NCBI RefSeq assembly: GCF_003094615.1
Contig: NZ_QDKO01000019.1
Span: 124,001-188,000 of the forward strand
Direction of reading: 5' to 3'
Source of the DNA: Caulobacter radicis
GTDB taxonomy: Bacteria > Pseudomonadota > Alphaproteobacteria > Caulobacterales > Caulobacteraceae
DNA: 64,000 nucleotides
Part shown: piece by piece, positions 17,439 through 25,314 of the stretch
Numbering within the stretch: the first letter of the stretch is position 1
Layout of the letters: every line of letters begins with the position of its first letter
Position numbers and translations under genes: made by a program
Notes under the pieces: model-generated
The model's input: the letters and a program-made list of their open reading frames with translations, nothing else
Databases searched by the model: none
What the model was told of the DNA's origin: nothing

Positions 17439-19511
17439 CTAGAACGTCTTGCGCACCCGCAGGCTGACGAAGGTCCGCGGGTCGATGTCGCGGACTTCCT
17501 GGTAGCGCACCGGGCGCGTCACGCGGTCGGCATAGACCGTGCGGGTGACGACGAAGTCGTCCCAGACGTTCAGCTGGGCGCGAATGGCCAGGGTGTTGGT
17601 CGGCTTGTATTCGGCGAACGCCTCGTAATAGTTCGCGCCGCGCCAGCCGTTGGTCTGGTCCGGATCGTAGGTGCGCTGGCCCAGCAGCGGCAGCCAGTTG
17701 ATCCCCCACTGCACCTGGCCGCGCATCAGGTCCTGCTGGAAGCCGATATTGGCCTGGGTCGGGCGGATCTGGGTGATCGGACGGTCCTCGCCCGAGGTCG
17801 GGTCGGTGACGTGGGTCTCGTTCCAGTCGTTCTTGAAGGTCAGGCGGCCGCCCTTCACGCCCAGCTTGTCGGTGGGCACGACGATGTTCAGCGACAGCTT
17901 GTCCAGCGTGCCGTCGCCGATGTTGCCGGTCGCCGACAGGCCGCCGGGCAGGGGCAGGCGGTCGATGACGCCGATGATCTCGTCGTGGCGCCAGCCGATC
18001 GACACCACGCCCTCGCCCCAGAAGCGGCGCTCATAGGTCAGTTCCGAGATCCAGCGCTGCTCGGGCTCCAGGTCGACATTGCCGCCATAGACCGTGCCGT
18101 CGCCGAACTCGGCCGAGGCGGCGAAGTCGCCGAAGTCCAGCTGGCCCAGTTCGCGTTCGAAACGGAAGCGCAGCTGGTGGTCGGCCTTGGGCGTCCAGGT
18201 CGCCTGGAAGCGGGGCTTGGCGTAGAAGAAGCTCTTCTCCTGGTCGGCGTCGCCCGACTGGCTGATCGTTGAGGTCTCCAGGCGCACGCCGCCCTCGAGG
18301 GTCAGCTTGGGGTTCACCCGCCAGGTGGTCTTCAGGAAGGCCTCGCCGCGCGTCTCCTCGACCTTGACCGAGGCCGAAGGCAGGGGCACCGCCGTCCCGC
18401 CGACCGAATAGGCCTGCTTCACGTCGAGCATGTTGTAGGCGACCTCGCCGCCGAACTCGAAGGTCAGGCCCGGCTTGCGCTCGTGGCGGATGGTGGCGCG
18501 CAGGATGGATTCCGAGGAATCGCCCTCGGCCCCGAACAGCTCCTGCGGGCTGACGACGCCGGCCAGCGTGGCGTCGCTGGTGGCCTCGCTGTCGAATTTC
18601 TCGAACTCGTGCATCACCCGGGTCTCGAGGTTCCAGCGCGGGGCCAGGGGGCGGGTGTAGGTCAGGCCCAGCTCGCCCGAGCGGCTGTCCTCCTCATAGG
18701 CGGTGCGGCGCTTGGAGGTGGCCGAGGTCAGTTCCTGCCAGTCCTGCCAGTCATTGACGCCGTAGCGGGCGGTGGCGTCGATCTTGCCGCCCGCCAGCGG
18801 GCCGGCATAGTTGCCGCGGATCGAGCGGCCGCCGCCGTAGCCGTCGTTCACGAAGGCTTCGTCGCGCAGGATGTTGCCGGCGCCGTCGCGACGCACCGAG
18901 CGGCCCGCGCCGTTGGAGTCGCTGCTGCTGGTGCCGTCCGACAGGGTGACGCCCCAGCTCTTGTCGCCGTCGCGGGCGGTGAACTGGTAGGAGCCGCCCC
19001 ACACGTCGTGGCCGCCGTCGAAGATCTGGCTGTTCACGGTCAGGATCGACTGGCGGACCGCGCCCTTCTTCAGGATCACGTTGGCGACGACGCCATAGCC
19101 CTGCATGTCGATGCCCGGCGCGCCGCCGCGGATCAGCTCGATGCGCTCGACCTGGGCGGCGGGGGTGCGTGAGAGCACGTTGGAGCCGGTCTCGGCCTTG
19201 GAGGCGGGGCGGTTGTTGTTGACCAGCACGTTGCCGACCGCGCCTTCGAAGCCGCGGGTGCCGGCGCCGTCGTTGAGCACGAAGCCGGGCAGGCGGCCCA
19301 CCATGTCCAGAGCCGTGTTCGGACGCAGGCTGGTGAAGAAGTCCGGCACGAAGATCAGCACGCCCTTCTGGGTCGCGTCGTCCAGCGGCGCCTCGCTGAC
19401 CGGGCCGGTCGGAACCGGGGCCTGGGCGGCCTGGGCGCTGTCTGCGGCATGGGCCGCGCCGGCGGCCAGCAGGGCCATGGCCGCGGTGGCGAACAAGACG
19501 GTCTTCGACAT
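17439..19511 (-). CDS. TonB-dependent receptor
   Basis: Outer-membrane TonB-dependent transporter of 690 residues. ATG 19511 has GGGGAAAG upstream; the signal peptide is MSKTVLFATAAMALLAAG, cut after AHA. The plug domain (about 50-190) includes LVNNNRPASKAETG and QVERIELIRGGAPGIDMQGYG in its middle part, then a 22-strand-type barrel ending in the aromatic FVSLRVRKTF. The start of the plug lacks an obvious VVVTA-type TonB box. The GH2 glycosidase gene lies 258 bases upstream on the same strand, suggesting uptake of the oligosaccharide it releases; substrate unproven. Confidence 0.88.
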   Translation of the reverse strand: MSKTVLFATAAMALLAAGAAHAADSAQAAQAPVPTGPVSEAPLDDATQKGVLIFVPDFFTSLRPNTALDMVGRLPGFVLNDGAGTRGFEGAVGNVLVNNNRPASKAETGSNVLSRTPAAQVERIELIRGGAPGIDMQGYGVVANVILKKGAVRQSILTVNSQIFDGGHDVWGGSYQFTARDGDKSWGVTLSDGTSSSDSNGAGRSVRRDGAGNILRDEAFVNDGYGGGRSIRGNYAGPLAGGKIDATARYGVNDWQDWQELTSATSKRRTAYEEDSRSGELGLTYTRPLAPRWNLETRVMHEFEKFDSEATSDATLAGVVSPQELFGAEGDSSESILRATIRHERKPGLTFEFGGEVAYNMLDVKQAYSVGGTAVPLPSASVKVEETRGEAFLKTTWRVNPKLTLEGGVRLETSTISQSGDADQEKSFFYAKPRFQATWTPKADHQLRFRFERELGQLDFGDFAASAEFGDGTVYGGNVDLEPEQRWISELTYERRFWGEGVVSIGWRHDEIIGVIDRLPLPGGLSATGNIGDGTLDKLSLNIVVPTDKLGVKGGRLTFKNDWNETHVTDPTSGEDRPITQIRPTQANIGFQQDLMRGQVQWGINWLPLLGQRTYDPDQTNGWRGANYYEAFAEYKPTNTLAIRAQLNVWDDFVVTRTVYADRVTRPVRYQEVRDIDPRTFVSLRVRKTF

Positions 19512-19647
19512 CAACTTTCCCCTCAATCCCGGGGAAGGTCTTGCCGCGCGCGACCGGCGTTCTCAAATTAAACGCAGGAAATGTGGATTAAATATCCGAA
19601 ATCATTACAGGAAATTCAGGTTGGAACTTCTTCGTTCGCGCCAGTAA

Positions 19648-19760
19648 ATCCTCCCCCTCTGGGGGAGGTGGCCCAGAGGGGCGGAGGGGGATAGCGCGGC
19701 GTCGGCGGATCTACCCCCTCAGTCGCTTGGCGACAGCTCCCCCAGAGGGGGAGCATCGCG
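19648..19760. repeat. Intergenic palindromic repeat
   Basis: CCTCCCCCTCTGGGGGAGGTGG at the left (first 20 bases matter) and CAGCTCCCCCAGAGGGGGAG at the right form one more copy of the family seen at 17273, 46102 and 49098, here between the GH2 gene and the receptor gene in the same direction. Confidence 0.75.
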
Positions 19761-19769
19761 GCCGCGAGC

Positions 19770-22700
19770 TTAGTTGGAACGCTTCTTGTAGAACTCCGCC
19801 TCGATGATGCTGAGGCTCCCGCCGGTCTTGACCTTCTCGGCGCCGGTGTCGAAGCCGCCCTTGGCGCCGGTGACCTCGACGATCTTGCCGAAGGCGTCAC
19901 GGTCGGCCGTGGCGCCGGTCAGGGCGATGCGCAGGCGCGAGCCCTTGGCGGCCTTCAGCGGCAGGGTCACGTAGCCCAGGCTCTTGGGGGCCTCGCCCTC
20001 CCAGACCACCTTGCCGTCCATGGTGATCCGCAGCGGATAGGAGCGGATGCGCCAGCCGATCAGCTTCAGCGAGATCTCGTCGACCGTTTGCGCCTTGGCC
20101 AGGCGGTACTCGATCCAGGCGTTGTCCAGCTGGCCGTCGCTGGCCCAGTGGGTGGCCTCGTCGTCGTCGACGGTGGCCTGGGCCTTGTCGGCGTTCGAGC
20201 CGGCGGTGATCTCCACGGCCTTGATCGTGTCGCGCCGGATCTTGAAGGCCGGGGTCGAGGGCGTGGGGCCTCGCGCCAGGCTGACGGGCGGCAGCGGCGC
20301 TTCGGCCGAGGGCGCGACGGCGTCCAGGGTCAGGGTCGCGGGCTTGAGGCCCTCGGCCTTGGCGACGAGCGTCACCTGGCCGGCCGCCAGGGTCGAGCGC
20401 AGGGCCACGCGATTGATCCCGCCCTCGACCGGCAGGGTCTTGGCCAGGATGTAGTTGTCGTCCTTGCGGTTGGAGCCGGCGTATTGGGTGACCGCGTCGA
20501 CGCCGGCCGGGCCCTTGGTCACCGGCTCGCCCGAGGCCGAGACCGGGGTGTCGGTCGGCTTGGCGTCGCTCCTGGAGTCGCCCTGGGCGATGCCGCCGCG
20601 CCATTCGGCTGGGCCGGCCACGTCGAAGCTGACCAGATCGAGGGCCGTCGGCACGCGCCGGCCCTGCGCGTCAACCGCCTCGACGTCCACGAGGGCGATG
20701 TCGGCCGCATCGGCCTTCCAGCCGCCGGGGCCGGTGCGCGGCGTCAGCTTCATGGCGACCGCCGGACCGGTGGTGACCCGCTCGTCGCGGGCCACTTCCT
20801 TGCCCCTGGCGTCGCGGGCGATCGCCGTCAGGGTTCCGGGAGCGTAAGGCACGCCCTTGAAGGTGAAGAGGAAGCCGTCCGACTTTTCGCCCTTGCCCAA
20901 CGACTTGCCGTTCAGGACCAGCTCGACGCTGTCGGCGCTGGAGACCACCAGCACGTCCTTCACCGTGCCGGCGGCGTAGTTCCAGTGGCCGACCACGTGG
21001 GCGCGCGGCTTTTCGACGTCGACCCAGCCGTCCCACATCACCTGGTGGGCGAAGAAGCCCTCCTTCTTGATCCGCATGGCGTCCACCTCGCCGCTGCGGC
21101 GGTAGTTGTTGTCGCCGCGGAAGTGGGTGTTGCTGTCGGAGAAGATGATGTTGACGCCGCCGGCGCTGACCCGCTCGCCGCCGCCCGGTCGCTCGGCCCA
21201 GTAGTCGTTCCAGCGCTGCACGGTCTCGACGACCATGCTGTCCTGGTTGCGGTTGTAGCTGGGGCTGTCGGCGTGGAACGGGGCGGTGAAGGCGTCCTGG
21301 AACTTCCGCGCGGACTCGTCGCGGGAATACTCCATGGCCCACATCGGCTTGCCGGCGCTCTTGTTGATGTAGAGCATCTCGCCGCCGTACTCGGCGACCT
21401 TGCTGTCGAGCATCTCGCGCGAGCCGATGGCGCGGCCGCCGTGCGGATCCAGCCGATCGCGAACGGCCTTCAGTTCGGCCATGTGCGCTTCGCTGATGTT
21501 CTCGTTGCCGCCCTCGTAGAAGATGATCGACGGGTTGTTGCGGAAGGCGACGATGGCGTCGGCCATGGCCTCGACCCGCTGGTCCCAGCGGCGGCCGGAC
21601 ACATCGCTCTCGGCGTCGCCGGCGGGCATGGCCTGCATCAGGCCGACGCGGTCGGAGCTCTCGACGTCCTGGCGGGCCGGGGCGATGTGCATCCAGCGCA
21701 CCAGGTTGCCGCCGCTTTCCACCATCAGGCCGTTGGAGAAGTCGCTGATCCACGGCGGGATGTTGGTGCCCAGGGCCGGCCACTCGTTGCTGGTGCGCTG
21801 GGCGTAGCCGTGCACCTGGATGGCGCGGTCGTTGAGGAAGACGGTCCCGTTCCTGAACTCGGTCTTGCGGAATCCGGTGCGGGTCAGGGCGCTGTCGACG
21901 ACCTTGCCGTCCTCCACCAGCTCGGTGGTCACCGCATAGAGATAGCCGTAGCCCCAGCTCCAGAAGTGCAGGTCGGAAAGCCGCTGGCTGGCCGACACCG
22001 TCCTGGTCTCGCCGGGGGCGATGGTCACGGCGGGGGCGGTGAACTGGCCGGCCGGCTTGCCGTCGACGTCCTTCAGCGTGACGCGGTAGGCGAAGGTGCG
22101 CGGGCGGGCGCTGTCGTTGCGCACCTGGCTCTCGGCGTGGACCGTGGCCTTGCGGCCCTTGATGTCGAAACCGTCGGCCCAGACATAGACGCCGGTGGTC
22201 CCGAGGCTCGTATAGAGCGGCAGGGTCTGGTGCAGGTCGCCGGTCAGGAGCAGGCGCACCGCCCGGTGGATGCCGCCATAGTTCACATTGAAGTTGTTGT
22301 TGTTCCACTGGAAGCCGCTGCCGGTGGCGCGCTCCTTGTACTTCCAGTCGTTGTCGACCCGCACGGCGATGACGTTCACGAACGGGGCGGGCTTGAGCAG
22401 CCTGGTCGCGTCGACCCCGAAGGCGGTGGCGCCGTTCTCGTGGCCGCCGGCCCGCACGCCGTTGACATAGACCTCGCCGGCCTGGCGCACGCCCTCGAAG
22501 TCGAGGATGGCGCGGCCGCCGACGGCCGGGCCCTGGTCCGCCGGCAGCACGAAGCGCTTGCGGTACCAGGTGATCCCGGTCGAGTGCTCGTGGATGTCGC
22601 GCGAGAAGGCCTCGTCCTCGTTGAAGGCGCGGGGCAGGGTGACCGGCTTCCAGGCGGCGTCGTCGAACGCCGGAGCTTCCGCGCCCGCAAGCTCGCCGGT

Positions 22701-22805
22701 CGCCATGCGCCAGCCGTCGTTGAACGGGGTCTCGACCGCCATGGCGGGTGCGACGGCCAGGGCCAGCAGGCTGGCGGCGCCCAGAAGCGTCAACGAACGT
22801 CGCAT
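19770..22805 (-). CDS. Exported glycoside hydrolase family 2 protein
   Basis: Exported GH2 enzyme (beta-galactosidase/beta-mannosidase/beta-glucuronidase family), 1011 residues. The start at ATG 22805 follows GGGAGAGG and opens a signal peptide (MRRSLTLLGAASLLALAV, cut after AMA). Order: GH2 sugar-binding domain (about 25-190), Ig-like domain (about 200-310), TIM barrel (about 320-620) with the acid/base Glu in FYEGGNENIS and a possible nucleophile in WAMEYSRDES, then DUF4982-like and Ig-like domains with VELVLNGKSLGKG, and a C-terminal discoidin-like carbohydrate-binding domain (about 890-990). Bond specificity cannot be told. A GntR-type palindrome lies just upstream, and the TonB receptor gene follows. 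Confidence 0.9.
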   Translation of the reverse strand: MRRSLTLLGAASLLALAVAPAMAVETPFNDGWRMATGELAGAEAPAFDDAAWKPVTLPRAFNEDEAFSRDIHEHSTGITWYRKRFVLPADQGPAVGGRAILDFEGVRQAGEVYVNGVRAGGHENGATAFGVDATRLLKPAPFVNVIAVRVDNDWKYKERATGSGFQWNNNNFNVNYGGIHRAVRLLLTGDLHQTLPLYTSLGTTGVYVWADGFDIKGRKATVHAESQVRNDSARPRTFAYRVTLKDVDGKPAGQFTAPAVTIAPGETRTVSASQRLSDLHFWSWGYGYLYAVTTELVEDGKVVDSALTRTGFRKTEFRNGTVFLNDRAIQVHGYAQRTSNEWPALGTNIPPWISDFSNGLMVESGGNLVRWMHIAPARQDVESSDRVGLMQAMPAGDAESDVSGRRWDQRVEAMADAIVAFRNNPSIIFYEGGNENISEAHMAELKAVRDRLDPHGGRAIGSREMLDSKVAEYGGEMLYINKSAGKPMWAMEYSRDESARKFQDAFTAPFHADSPSYNRNQDSMVVETVQRWNDYWAERPGGGERVSAGGVNIIFSDSNTHFRGDNNYRRSGEVDAMRIKKEGFFAHQVMWDGWVDVEKPRAHVVGHWNYAAGTVKDVLVVSSADSVELVLNGKSLGKGEKSDGFLFTFKGVPYAPGTLTAIARDARGKEVARDERVTTGPAVAMKLTPRTGPGGWKADAADIALVDVEAVDAQGRRVPTALDLVSFDVAGPAEWRGGIAQGDSRSDAKPTDTPVSASGEPVTKGPAGVDAVTQYAGSNRKDDNYILAKTLPVEGGINRVALRSTLAAGQVTLVAKAEGLKPATLTLDAVAPSAEAPLPPVSLARGPTPSTPAFKIRRDTIKAVEITAGSNADKAQATVDDDEATHWASDGQLDNAWIEYRLAKAQTVDEISLKLIGWRIRSYPLRITMDGKVVWEGEAPKSLGYVTLPLKAAKGSRLRIALTGATADRDAFGKIVEVTGAKGGFDTGAEKVKTGGSLSIIEAEFYKKRSN

Positions 22806-22820
22806 GGACCTCTCCCTCGT

Positions 22821-22835
22821 ATTGGTCAGGCCAAT
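22821..22835. promoter_or_regulatory. GntR/FadR-type operator upstream of GH2
   Basis: ATTGGTCAGGCCAAT is a near-perfect palindrome with the TTGGTnnnnCCAA layout bound by FadR-subfamily GntR repressors, often responding to sugar acids. It lies 16-30 bases upstream of the GH2 ATG on the minus strand, where a bound repressor would block transcription. No GntR gene is in the window. Confidence 0.55.
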
Positions 22836-22997
22836 TTGTTGTTGGGCGGAGATGTGGCTTGACCGGTGCGCGCTGTCAAGCCGGTGCGCGCGGGGAGGCG
22901 GCGGCGCGATCACGACTCCGTGCTGAGGGTGGGCTTGATAAAATCATAGGTTGAGTATCTTGTGTCGCTGTCGGGTCCGGGAAGGTCCCGAGGGCGC

Positions 22998-23011
22998 GCC
23001 GAAGTTTCGGC
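22998..23011. promoter_or_regulatory. Palindrome upstream of the Asp-box protein gene
   Basis: GCCGAA-GT-TTCGGC lies 52 bases before ATG 23063. It may be an operator or a 5'-UTR hairpin; nothing else supports either. Confidence 0.3.
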
Positions 23012-23062
23012 AACAACCCGCTTTCGTCATCGGAAAATCAGCTTCATCAAAGGGAGGACGCC

Positions 23063-24619
23063 ATGCGCGTGATCACTCGGCGTGAGCAATCCAAGAAGGC
23101 CGGCGTGGGTTATGGAGGCGCGGCCCTGGCCGCCACGGAGGGCCTGTCGGACGCCATTTTCGACGGCCGTCCGACGCCGCGAGAAATTCTCGCCCGCAAC
23201 TGGTTGCCGGAAGGCGCGGTGCACCAGCAGCGCACCCTCTCCACCCAGATCGACAGCGACCGCTATCTGCTCGGGCCGCAGGTGGTCATCACGCGCGACG
23301 ACATGCGGCGGGTGACCTGGGCGGCGGGGGTGGAGGCCGGCGCCCTGATCCTCAGCCAGTACGCGGGCCCGAACGTCGAGCGCAACACGGGCCAGCGCAT
23401 CGAGCGGCGGGTCCTGACCCGCGCGCCCGTCTGGCGCTACGCCCTGGCGCTCGACAAGTTCAGCGGCCAGCCCGGCGTGGCCTGGATCGCCGGCGCGCCC
23501 GGCCGCCGCACGCTGTGGCTCGATGGCGAGGCCGTGAAGACCAAGGCCGCCGATGTCGACTTCCCGTTCCTGGCCTTCAGCCAGGTTCCGGTCGGCCGCG
23601 TGCAGACCAAGGCCCCGCCGTTCGGCGTGCTCGGCTACAAGGACCGTGCGAGCGGCAAGCTCTATCTGCGCCGGATCGAGGGCGGCAAGCTGGGCGAGGA
23701 GCAGGTCGTGGCCGAGGAGGCCCTGGGCGGGGTGTCGTTCGCCATCTACGGCGACGAGGTGCTGGCCCGCGTCGACCTTCTGAAGAGTGGCCAGCCCGTG
23801 CCGGCGCTGATCCGCTCCAGCGATGGCGGCCGCCGCTATTCCAAGCCCGAGCCGATCGACCTGTCGGGCCTGAAGGGCTTCACGCCGGCGCCCGGCTACG
23901 CCAAGCCGATCGTCGACAAGGGCGGCAGCTTCCATGTGCCCCTGGCCCTCAACGATCGCGACGAAGCCCTGGCGGTGAACTATGTGGTCGCTGAGAAGGC
24001 CCTTGTCGAGGCGATCCGGGTCAAGGGCCTGACCCGCAAGGTCGCGGTCGAGGTGTTCCCCAGCACGATCGGCGGCCGCAACAGCTTCGGCAACGGCGTG
24101 AGCGACGGCCATGGCCTGATCATGGTGCTGAGCACCGAGGAGGGGCAGCTGTTCTCCAGCAACTCGTCGGCGGGCGGCATCTACTTCCCGCCCTCGGCGC
24201 TGCTGAACTACGAGATGCCGCTGGTCGCGGGCTTCTCGGCCTCGGAGTGCTACAGCGCCGGGCAGAAGGCCAACATGGTCAGCATGGACTACCTGTTCGT
24301 CGAGTCCAACGACCTGGGCGAGCCGATCTCCTCGCGCCTGCACTTCGAGACCTGGGACATGCCCCTGCCGCTGCCCCAGGCCACGGCCACCGCCAGCGGC
24401 TCGAAGGTGGAGCTGAAGATCCAGGCTGACTGCGACCTCGAGCCCGGCAAGGTGCGGATCGCCTTCGACGATCCGGCCGTCACCGTCACCGATGTGACGA
24501 TCAAGGATCTGAGGTCGGCGGTGATCGAGACCGACGCCCGCGACGTGAAGGGCAAGGTGATGTCCTTCGACGTGCTGACCCTGTTCCATCGACACCATGG
24601 CGAGGTCGTGATCCACTGA
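23063..24619 (+). CDS. Hypothetical protein with sialidase-type Asp-box
   Basis: 518 residues, not assigned to a family. ATG 23063 follows AAAGGGAGG. No convincing signal peptide or membrane segment (MRVITRREQSKKAGVGYGG). The segment SSDGGRRYSKPEPI near residue 257 fits the Asp-box of sialidase/BNR propellers (S-x-D-x-G-x-x-aromatic), and beta-rich repeats run through residues about 60-440; the last 90 residues look like a separate beta domain. It diverges from the GH2 gene and is 49 bases before a VOC gene. A propeller-fold enzyme or binding protein connected with carbohydrate use is a reasonable guess, not more. Confidence 0.5.
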   Translation: MRVITRREQSKKAGVGYGGAALAATEGLSDAIFDGRPTPREILARNWLPEGAVHQQRTLSTQIDSDRYLLGPQVVITRDDMRRVTWAAGVEAGALILSQYAGPNVERNTGQRIERRVLTRAPVWRYALALDKFSGQPGVAWIAGAPGRRTLWLDGEAVKTKAADVDFPFLAFSQVPVGRVQTKAPPFGVLGYKDRASGKLYLRRIEGGKLGEEQVVAEEALGGVSFAIYGDEVLARVDLLKSGQPVPALIRSSDGGRRYSKPEPIDLSGLKGFTPAPGYAKPIVDKGGSFHVPLALNDRDEALAVNYVVAEKALVEAIRVKGLTRKVAVEVFPSTIGGRNSFGNGVSDGHGLIMVLSTEEGQLFSSNSSAGGIYFPPSALLNYEMPLVAGFSASECYSAGQKANMVSMDYLFVESNDLGEPISSRLHFETWDMPLPLPQATATASGSKVELKIQADCDLEPGKVRIAFDDPAVTVTDVTIKDLRSAVIETDARDVKGKVMSFDVLTLFHRHHGEVVIH

Positions 24620-24668
24620 GCAGGCCGGGAGCGGCGCACGCGCGCCGCTCCCGCGCCCTGGAGACCCC

Positions 24669-25109
24669 ATGCCGCTCGCGCGGTTCAGCCACCTGGCCCT
24701 CAACGTCTCCGATCTGGCGCGATCGGAGGCGTTCTATCTTCGCGTCCTCGAGCCGCTGGGCGTCGTCGGGGCGGACGGCGAGGCCGGACGCTACCGTCGC
24801 CTGACCAACCAGGCCGACCTGGTGATCGTCCTGGCCCAGGCCGAGGTCCGCTTTCTCGATCGCGGCCACCATCGCAAGGCGCCCGGCCTGCATCACCTGG
24901 CCCTGGTCGTGCCTCAGGCCGAGGACCTGGACATGATGCAGCGCCACCTGCACGCCCTGGGCGTGCCGCTGCTCGGCCAGGGCCGCTACGCCTCCGACTA
25001 TCGCGGCGGCTATCATGGCCTGATGTTCGAGGATCCGGACCGGATCACGATCGAGATCGCCAGCCACGACGCGCACGCTTATTTCAGCGACGGTTGTCCC
25101 GTGGGATGA
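24669..25109 (+). CDS. VOC (glyoxalase/dioxygenase) family protein
   Basis: Single-module vicinal oxygen chelate protein of 146 residues with paired beta-alpha-beta-beta-beta units: FSHLALNVSDLARSEAFY at the start and LHHLALVVPQAEDL in the second half, ending GLMFEDPDRITIEIA. Metal-ligand candidates are His8, His77 and Glu124 by position. Such proteins include glyoxalase I, fosfomycin resistance and extradiol dioxygenases; the substrate here is unknown. It may be cotranscribed with the Asp-box protein gene 49 bases upstream. Its 3' end overlaps the likely promoter of the his leader. Confidence 0.85.
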   Translation: MPLARFSHLALNVSDLARSEAFYLRVLEPLGVVGADGEAGRYRRLTNQADLVIVLAQAEVRFLDRGHHRKAPGLHHLALVVPQAEDLDMMQRHLHALGVPLLGQGRYASDYRGGYHGLMFEDPDRITIEIASHDAHAYFSDGCPVG

Positions 25110-25134
25110 CAAGCCCCGGCGGCTGGGCTATAGG
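25106..25134 (+). promoter_or_regulatory. Candidate promoter of the his leader-hisSZG operon
   Basis: ATGACA at 25106-25111 and GCTATAGG at 25127-25134 (TATAGG as -10, 17-base spacer) resemble a housekeeping promoter. Transcription would start near 25141, placing the leader-peptide ATG (25143) almost at the mRNA 5' end, so the leader may be translated from a leaderless transcript. Inferred from sequence only. Confidence 0.45.
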
Positions 25135-25142
25135 CCGCCGCG

Positions 25143-25223
25143 ATGACCCGCACGCTGCACCACCATGGCTGCCACCACCATCCGACCTCGCCTCGCGGGA
25201 TCGGCCGGGTCCGCACGCTCTAA
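25143..25223 (+). CDS. hisL: Histidine-rich leader peptide of hisS-hisZ-hisG
   Basis: Open frame of 26 codons, too short for usual gene calling. It starts MTRTLHHHGCHHHPTS and ends at TAA 25221-25223, with six histidine codons in two blocks (25158-25166 and 25173-25181, both CAC CAC CAT). It lies 91 bases upstream of hisS, and the RNA after it can form competing hairpins. By analogy with his, trp and leu leaders, translation would stall at the His codons when charged tRNA-His is scarce and switch the downstream fold. No clear Shine-Dalgarno is present; see the candidate promoter for a leaderless explanation. Function inferred; the codon pattern is direct. Confidence 0.85.
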   Translation: MTRTLHHHGCHHHPTSPRGIGRVRTL

Positions 25224-25284
25224 AGCCGAGCGACCCAGCCAGAGCCCCGCCTAGCGGATGGGGCTTAAGTGCAAGCGCCATCCG
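25178..25284 (+). promoter_or_regulatory. Attenuator RNA with mutually exclusive pairings
   Basis: The heptamer CCATCCG occurs twice: at 25178-25184, overlapping the last His codon of the leader, and at 25278-25284. Between them, CGGATGG at 25255-25261 can pair with either. The downstream pairing extends through GCTT (25263-25266) with AAGC (25273-25276) to an 11-bp hairpin with one G-G mismatch. A third alternative, AGCCCC (25243-25248) with GGGGCT (25260-25265), overlaps the same central segment. Ribosome position on the leader would decide which pair forms. No T-run follows, so termination may be Rho-dependent or the control may be at translation of hisS. Confidence 0.65.
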
Positions 25285-25314
25285 TCGAAGCCTAGAGATC
25301 TCTAAGGACCGACG

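Noticed and set aside
20088..22862. Long plus-strand open frame of 924 codons
   Set aside because: Antisense shadow of the GH2 gene; composition is Gly/Ala/Val/Arg-rich without domains, as expected from GC-rich third positions.
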